A DNA stretch of 13,255 nt, taken from contig JADNYV010000898.1 in the NCBI GenBank assembly GCA_015501055.1, forward strand, positions 1 through 13,255, in the 5' to 3' direction. Numbering within the stretch: the first letter of the stretch is position 1; every line of letters starts with the position of its first letter. Below are positions 7,467 to 13,255 of the stretch, in pieces. The DNA comes from Mucidula mucida (Eukaryota > Basidiomycota > Agaricomycetes > Agaricales > Physalacriaceae). The notes beneath the pieces are model-generated. The model did no database searches and was not told the origin of the DNA. It saw nothing but the letters and a program-made list of their open reading frames with translations. The position numbers and the translations under genes are program-made.

Positions 7467-9661
7467 CTATGTATCATTAGTTATACTACTCGTCTTCATA
7501 TTCGTTAGAGATTGACTCGATCTGACTGTCCTGTCCTCAACCTCTGAGTTGTGTCTTGCTCCCTCGTCGTATACATGATGTTTCTTTGATGCGAGCAGGC
7601 CCTGCAGCCATTCTTCCTCCGGCTCCACGCATTTAAGCACTTCCAATACTCCCGCGTCTTCGATAGGCAACGCCTTTTGCCACCCTACGACATAGAAGCA
7701 GGTGGGATCGGAAGGCTCGAAGAGGATGTTCTCTCTTGAGAGGTTGTTATGTACTAGAAGGGTCTTCCATACGGAGTCTGCATCTCATCAACGAGATGGC
7801 AGAGGAATACCCGCCGTGAGTGTTGTTTCAAACAATGAATTTTCACGTTTAGGACAGATGTGGGGGTGTTGGCGGTTGTGAAGTTCATCGCTGATCTGAC
7901 AACAGGCAACATCATCGGAGACTTGAATGGTCCAAAGATGTAATGAAGCATCGAGGCGTCATCGTCATCCCAGTTGATGTGTATTTCAATTGCATGCTGG
8001 AACAACCCCAACATCCTTTCGTACGTGTACTCGGAATCCTATGAAAATGTGAGTATGAAAACTATAAAGGCGTTGATGAATACAAACAGATATTGCGGGT
8101 GGGAGGAATTTCCCGACAGATACCTGATATGCACGCGACAGCTCTTCAAAGTCCAAGTTTGACTGGAGAAGTTTGATTTCGTTCTGATAAGGGTAGCGGA
8201 AGGATGCAGGGAGGGTACTCCTGCGCATGTGCTCGTCAAGCTTGACTGCGCGCAATAAAGCGTCGTAATAGGCAAAGGCGGTTTGACCGATTTGAACAGA
8301 GAGGTGTGGATTCTCTGATGTTATGGGCTTGCGATGGACTATCTGGACATCGGACAAAATCATTGTCCCCGAGTCACGATGGCGGATGACCGTCATTTGC
8401 TCGTTGACCCCGGTAATAGTGCCAACGGTTGAGTCTGTACCAACAAGAACTCCCCAGGCCTAAATAAAGTTTCAGATTTTGAGATGGTAGGTGGCAGAAA
8501 GAACATACTTGGTCGAGAAGCAGTGAAGACGTTACAAGTTCTTCCTTTGTAGGAGGTTCTACTGGGGCGTTTGACTTTGCGGCGCGGGCAATCAGTTCCA
8601 AAACCGGATCGCCGTCGACGCCAGTGGGTCGTCCAGCCGTTGTGAAAGGATAGGGAAATTTGGCCACTTTGCCGCGGCAGTGACTCGAGCGACAGAAATG
8701 AGCAGGATCATTGGGTCCTTGACAGATGAAGGATTCTAAAGGGATTTCCAGTTTCGCGGCCCGCACAGCGGCAGAGAGTGGGAATGCCTCATTGAGAGGG
8801 GCGCAGATGGGCTGAACCCTGGTTGCCTGTATAGCGGACAGACCAAAGTGTTCGATGGCGTCGTAGGCGAGCTTATGGGCGCGCTTAGTCGAATTGCTGA
8901 CGCCTGGTAGCTCAGGATCCAATATGGGCGCGCTTAGTCGAATTGCTGACGCCTGGTAGCTCAGGATCCAAAAGGATGTAGCCTGTAGCCTTCACTTCCT
9001 CAGACCCTGGCTGAAGTGTCGGAGGGTCACCCGTCCATGCAAGAAGACCAACACTGTCCGCAAAACGCATGGGGCTGGCAATAGCCGCAGAGCTACAGGC
9101 GGCGATCAGCTTTTCACGGTACAGCTGTGCCTTTTCAAGATCTTGGATAGTCTCGACTGCATGAACAGACCCCGTTGTTTTCTCGTAGGCACCTAACTCC
9201 TGCCCACGGGTCTTGTAGGAGAAAACACCATTCTGTGGAATCTTAACGCCAAGCCCTCCTAGTCTCGCAATGGAATCTGCAAAGATGCTGGGGAGGTTGC
9301 CGATGAAGACGATCTTTTCCCTCCGCAAGTGCTTTGCTAGGTGCATCATATGATATCCCGGCATAGGGCCCTGCCAGGAGATGAGCGTGTTGTCTAGAGG
9401 ATGTCCCGCCTTATCGAATACATCAGCCGTCAGGCGTCTGCTTCGCTTTGACCCAAATGGTGCGAGTTGTGTAAGTGGAGGGCCAAAGTCATATGTACGC
9501 TGTGAGGCCAAGACTTCCTCGTTGCTGTGAACACGAGGAAATCTGGTAAACAAAATGTCCCGGATCGTCTCTCGGTGGCTACCCGTCTGCGCTTTACGCA
9601 ATTTACGACGAGTCTTCGCTTTGGTCGACTTTCGTGACTTGGAAGGGGGTGCTGTAGTCAT
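7467..9661 (-). CDS. Uncharacterised multi-exon protein with APH/kinase-like C-terminal segment; frame broken by a 49-bp duplication
   Basis: The start is the ATG at 9661-9659 (MTTAPPSKSRKST); an upstream GTG in frame is not a credible eukaryotic start. Exon 1 (9661-8509) encodes a basic, possibly nuclear-targeting N terminus (KTRRKLRKAQ), a soluble region I do not recognise, and a Cys/His cluster (CQGPNDPAHFCRSSHC). Intron 8460-8508 (GTATGT..TTTAG, 49 nt) and intron 8039-8123 (GTATCT..CATAG, 85 nt) both join frames cleanly. Exon 2 begins AWGVLVGTDSTVGTITGVNE, which loosely recalls a KOW-type small barrel. Exon 3 is YERMLGLFQHAIEIHINWDD and onward. A proposed intron 7778-7833 (GTTTGA..TGCAG, 56 nt) or a one-base loss near 7755 leads to LLVHNNLSRENILFEPSD, like the HxDxxxxN loop of aminoglycoside phosphotransferase-like proteins but with Asp changed to Asn. 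The later Asp-Trp pair is read as GW. An exact 49-bp tandem duplication shifts exon 1 to a stop at 8914-8912. Function unknown. Confidence 0.6.
8874..8971. repeat. Exact 49-bp tandem duplication inside exon 1 of the minus-strand gene
   Basis: The 49 bases at 8874-8922 (TATGGGCGCGCTTAGTCG..CAGGATCCAA) are repeated without a mismatch at 8923-8971. Each copy encodes, on the minus strand, LDPELPGVSNSTKRAH. Because 49 is not a multiple of three, the reading frame entering the second copy is wrong and meets a TGA at 8914-8912, while the true frame resumes only if one copy is dropped. The perfect identity points to a very recent event or to an assembly error. Confidence 0.97.
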
Positions 9662-9698
9662 GGACCACACGTCCTTGGCGAGTAGTCAAATTTGTGGC

Positions 9699-9706
9699 CT
9701 ATATAG
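9699..9706 (-). promoter_or_regulatory. Putative TATA box of the minus-strand gene
   Basis: CTATATAG, a palindromic TATA-like box, lies about 38 bases upstream of the ATG at 9661 on the minus strand. The leader would be very short. It is supported by motif and position only. Confidence 0.3.
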
Positions 9707-10612
9707 CAGTAGCCGAACACGTACTAATGAGGAGGAAGAATAAGGTCAAAGGCTAAGCGGAACTTGGAAGAAATTGCGGCACTGTCAGATGGAATGCAGA
9801 TGATATGAGAGGCGAAAGCACTAATTGAGGCGCCTAAATCTAATCACACTCTTGTCCACTCTGGGAACAAGGACCCACACCCCATTTCGTGTGAGCCCTG
9901 GTCCCTGGACTCAGAACAATAAGTAGCAAAGCGGCCATTGAGGGGAAGGACATGAAACACTTGGGATGTATAGGAAACTGATGCTATGATTATTGCATAT
10001 TGGCCCGAGCACTTCAGACAAGGATACATCCTGGCATCACTGCAACAGGCAGTATATCTCACTATGGACCCCAAACTGGGTTGAAGTAACTGGGTGGCCG
10101 GGTGATTTTAACCTTTCCCCAGGTTTTCTAGTCCTAACACGGTGAAATCTGATCTGGTTAATTCCACTAGTTCTTGAGGTGGAATGTTTTCCGACCTGTT
10201 CCACGGTTATTTCAACCCTGCAACGACATTCACCTGTTCACATTCACCCGCTTTTCAAGTGATTCATAATTTGAGGCACCGAAGTGCAAAGAAATGACCA
10301 TTGATAAAGGCTACAAGAGAAATCCATGACCAAACGCGGCGCGTTGAGCTGATTTGAGATTGTCGTGGCGAGAGGAGGATCCTCGGGCCGATGACGCATC
10401 AGGCAGCTGGTAGTCTCCGATCACGTGCATGTTGGACTTGCCTTCTACCCACCATTGCGATCACAAACACTACAAGCAGCTTTCACATTCTTACCCGACA
10501 GTACCACCTATTTGACATGCCTTGGTGCTCTACCATTCCCATAACAATTGAAGATTCCTGGACGAGTACAATCCGTCGTCGCGTGTCTTCAAGAGGAGTC
10601 AAAACATGGCTC
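9707..10612. other. Gene-free intergenic stretch
   Basis: No coding region, RNA gene or convincing repeat is visible. The only frames are short, mostly lack ATG starts and show no family motif. This is the 5' side of the minus-strand gene and may hold its promoter elements. Several TTCACC/GGTGAA words occur between 10100 and 10250 but in no regular array. Confidence 0.5.
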
Positions 10613-10860
10613 AAGGACGCAAGTTGTAGACAAACCGAGGACGATTGAACCGATTCGAGAACGGGCGTGGACGAAATGATACAAGCACAAAACGATTCGA
10701 GGACGAGCAAGAACAAAATGCTGAGGACGGGCGCGACCGATGCTTCGAGGACGAGCGCGACCGAATGCTTCGAGGACGAGTGCGAACGAGATGATTCAAG
10801 GACGGGCAAGTACAGCACTGGCGACTGAGGATGCATTGACTTGCGGACAGACGAGGACGA
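10613..10860. repeat. Degenerate minisatellite, unit about 25 bp
   Basis: The word GAGGACG (or AAGGACG/GAGAACG) recurs about nine times. The best units are TGCTTCGAGGACGAGCGCGA.. at 10741-10765 and TGCTTCGAGGACGAGTGCGA.. at 10766-10790, exactly 25 bases apart and differing at a few positions. A shorter unit lies at 10719-10740, and more divergent copies flank it on both sides. Frames through it on either strand give low-complexity peptides and are not genes. Confidence 0.7.
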
Positions 10861-11649
10861 GTATATGCAACGCCGACTCGATTGGCGCTCACGCGAAGAC
10901 GATTGGCCCATTATTACCTGAAAGGACCATACTCTGACTCGGACACGATTGAATGCCTTCTTGTAAGTAGGTTCGCTTGTGCACACAGCAGCGAAGGTGG
11001 TGGATGAAACAGTGGGCCAATACAGCCGCTTTCCAGCCTGGTGTGTCTCTTAGTTCCTTCTATCTTACTATCTCATATTACAACAGATTTCCAGCAAGCT
11101 GTCGGACGTGCAAGATAGGATACATCTCGCTTTGTAGCTTTTACATCTCATGCATTTCAATGGATATTGGTTTCCCCCATTTCTACGTGGTCGATTTTCT
11201 GAACTGGTAAATCGGTTGATATCATCCGAGAAGGTGGTGGTTCTGGTATTCACAGTCACCCGTAAACCGACTGGAAATCACTCGGGAAACAAGTGGAAGC
11301 GGGCTAGCTAGTGAATTATTCCCCTTGTCTACGACCAGTTTAAATACACAATTTTCACCAGCATTCAACCCGGATAGGTGCCGGGTGTTATCACCGGTGA
11401 ACCAGGTTACTCTCACTTGCTTGCCAACATGTTTCCTAGTGAAATTCACCCCGTAGAACACGTTGAATTCAACTTGGTCCACGGCTCACAGTGTCGGCGC
11501 AGGAAATTTACGCGATAAGTATTAGATCAAATCAGGGTGGCTCTGATGGCAGCCACAGCCGGTCCGCGTATGACCGGTATAGTGTCACGCTTGTTGGTTT
11601 CTTTCGTTCTTGCTTTCGCGTCTTCTTTGCTGGCAGTTCGCTGGCATAC
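10861..11649. other. Gene-free stretch upstream of the right-hand gene
   Basis: No gene is supported. The stretch 11216-11475 is rich in short palindromic words, including TCACCGGTGA (11391-11400), GTGAAATTCAC (near 11440) and GTTGAATTCAAC (11463-11474). They could be the remains of a small inverted-repeat element or regulatory sites, but I cannot define borders. The promoter of the gene starting at 11650 should lie at the right end; I see no clear TATA box. Confidence 0.4.
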
Positions 11650-13255
11650 ATGTCGGACTCATCACCGTCGTGCTCGAGTACATCTTTGTCTTCCTCTCGC
11701 AAAGGCCAAGCACATCGACAGGCTCTTTTTGATTTCAGTGCTCCACCTCTCGAGTGCAAGAGACCCCAGTGTGTTCCCATCCCAGCGGCTCCTTTCCATT
11801 TTCTAGACTCACATATTTCCGAAAGCCTTTCACTTAGCCACGTCAAGATACTTCCCTCCCTACCTGTGGACGTATTCGCTTGTCTGGACTTGTTTTCTGA
11901 AGAGCTTGAGGCCTTGGACTCCACACAATTTACGATTCATAGTTTCAATCCGAACGACTTGGCGGACAGCGCCAATGCTCTCTCTATTGCACATATTCGC
12001 AAGGGAGTAATTAGGTTTGCATCAACGCAGATCACTGACAGCCTGGTCCTGCATCCAAGTCAACCTGACCTGGATTGTAGCTTACTCCAGTGGATTGGCG
12101 CTCGTTCAGAGCTCAGACACACTCTCGTTAACAAGGAATATGCGTTGCAAAACCTCGTGTTATTGGTGAAGCCGCTTGCTCACTACGCCGAGTTGAATGG
12201 AAAAAATCGAGAGCTACTCGGGCGTATGCAAAAACATACCGAGCAGCTTATATCGACAATGGTCTTTTGTACCAATGCTCTTCCGGTAATGGAAGACATG
12301 TCCAGACTCGAGGGCATGGATCATTTCCATGGCGCCTGGACTCTCGTTGTCCTACCGCTTCTCGTCCGCGGTCCCCGCCACCAGATGCCTCAGATGTGCC
12401 GTGGGTGTTGCCTCCAGTAGAAGGCCCTCGTCGGAGTCGCAGAGTTTGTCTTCGTGACGCACATGAGCCATCGGCGCGGTCGTTCGAGATTGGCACAGTG
12501 GAACGTGATGCCAATGGAGAGGCGGATACTCGCCTAGATGCGAAGATTACGTGCAAAAGGTTGGAGATCTCTTTGGCTGTACTATGCGTGTCCTCAAACT
12601 TGCATAGGCTTGGGTTCATGCAGTGAAGACCGACACGACCTGTGATCGTGTTTGACTGTGGAAACTTCATCCGCATCGGCATTCGTCACCGCGAACAACA
12701 GACTTTGTTTCTCTCCAACCTCATTGACATACAGATGTACAAGGATCCTGCTTACAGTGGCCTATGGACCTCGCTTCAAGTGGCCGCTGCGTTAGACGCC
12801 TTACAGAGGCTGCCGCTTTTGGAGAATGCCGCATGGTAAACAAAAGCAACCTTCGACAAGCGCCATCGTCAAATCAAATGGCGAAAACATGACGACACCA
12901 CGTTAAGAGACCAATGGTCATGTTTGTCATAAGTATATTTAGTTCAAATGCCTGCTAGACTATGTCAGCCTATATGGCCAAATTCCCGGCGCTTGCGGTC
13001 TTCTTCCGGTTCACCTCTTTGATCGCTCGCTCCCCTTCTGCTTCATCCCGATGCAGAACGCAAGGCTTATTACGGGCCATCAGAATATCTCAAAATTTAT
13101 TGTTTACAAACAACTTGGAGCAGGCTCTGTGGGTAATGTGGTATCGAGCTATGATAGATGGGGATACACAACCCAAGGATTTCTAAGACAAATTTGAAAC
13201 GGTCTTCTTTGACCAAAAGCAAAGGAAAGAGCAGTGCAATGGATGTGCCCAACTC
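11650..13255 (+). CDS. Uncharacterised multi-exon protein, 5' part; possible kinase-like loop near the window edge
   Basis: The likely start is the ATG at 11650 (MSDSSPSCSSTSLSSSRKGQ), a Ser-rich N terminus; in-frame codons upstream contain no ATG. Frame 1 is open to 12420 but looks real only to about 12300 (NKEYALQNLVLLVKPLAHYA, LLGRMQKHTEQLISTMVF). Coding then passes to frame 3 (ASDVPWVLPPVEGPRRSRR) through an intron (candidates 12269-12312 or 12269-12384) or a one-base loss. Frame 3 has a TGA at 12624-12626, then continues PVIVFDCGNFIRIGIRHREQ and TLFLSNLIDIQMYKDPAYSG to a GTAAAC donor at 12836. A third block, GACGLLPVHLFDRSLPFCF to FIVYKQLGAGSVGNV (to 13140), can join through an acceptor at 12968. 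KQLGAGSVGNV resembles a protein-kinase glycine-rich loop. Beyond it either an intron 13133-13187 (GTAATG..CTAAG, 55 nt) leads to KFETVFFDQKQRKEQCNGCA, or a frameshift occurred. The 3' end is outside the window. I do not recognise the family. Confidence 0.5.

Noticed and set aside
8882..8960. A 40-nt intron (GTCAGC..CCTGAG) spanning the 49-bp duplication that would restore frame
   Set aside because: It is shorter than nearly all introns here, has a poor donor and no branch site, and exactly duplicated sequence is better explained as an insertion.
10078..10218. Possible MITE: GGGTTGAAGTAAC and GTTATTTCAACCC as 12/13 inverted ends 141 bp apart
   Set aside because: Roughly one such pair is expected by chance in a window of this size, and no target-site duplication flanks it.
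10483..10986. A 167-codon minus-strand ORF
   Set aside because: It is low-complexity translation of the minisatellite, without domain motifs.
12248..12682. A 144-codon minus-strand ORF
   Set aside because: It is antisense to the right-hand gene and has biased Arg/Ser/Gly composition typical of a shadow frame.
1..13255. tRNA, rRNA, CRISPR arrays or bacterial-type operons
   Set aside because: No cloverleaf, rRNA core or spaced direct-repeat array was seen, and the introns and chromovirus show that the DNA is fungal nuclear.

Overview
The window looks like nuclear DNA of a filamentous basidiomycete, most likely an Agaricomycete. The evidence is the very small introns (about 45-60 nt, GT..AG, with CTAAC/CTGAY-like branch sites), a chromodomain-bearing Ty3/gypsy retrotransposon of the type common in mushroom genomes, and a seven-helix protein that I recognise as the basidiomycete-restricted DUF6533 family. 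All calls come from reading the sequence; no database search was possible.

Positions 1-5102 are the 3' part of one Ty3/gypsy (chromovirus) LTR retrotransposon. The order is gag with zinc knuckle, retropepsin, reverse transcriptase, RNase H, integrase with C-terminal chromodomain, polypurine tract and a 529-bp 3' LTR bounded by TGTTA..TAACA. The 5' LTR and the gag N terminus lie off the left edge. Gag to RNase H is broken by about twenty frameshifts, all readable as one-base losses. The integrase-chromodomain part is one clean frame.

Positions 5379-7147 (+) hold a gene that no single ORF reveals. It is a protein of about 345 residues with seven membrane segments, spread over about a dozen exons, several only 8-30 nt long. 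All joins I could solve keep frame; only the stretch 5793-6131 is ambiguous. One in-frame TGA sits where a Trp is expected.

Positions 7467-9661 (-) hold a convergent multi-exon gene of unknown function. Its last exon resembles the catalytic loop of aminoglycoside phosphotransferase-like (APH/kinase-fold) proteins, but with the catalytic Asp replaced. Its first exon is interrupted by an exact 49-bp tandem duplication that shifts the frame.

Positions 9662-11649 are gene-free as far as I can see and contain a degenerate 25-bp minisatellite. From 11650 to the right edge runs the start of another uncharacterised multi-exon gene (+). It carries at least one interruption and a possible kinase-like glycine-rich loop near the edge. 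The genes show no operon-like or pathway relation; this is an ordinary fungal locus beside a decayed transposon.
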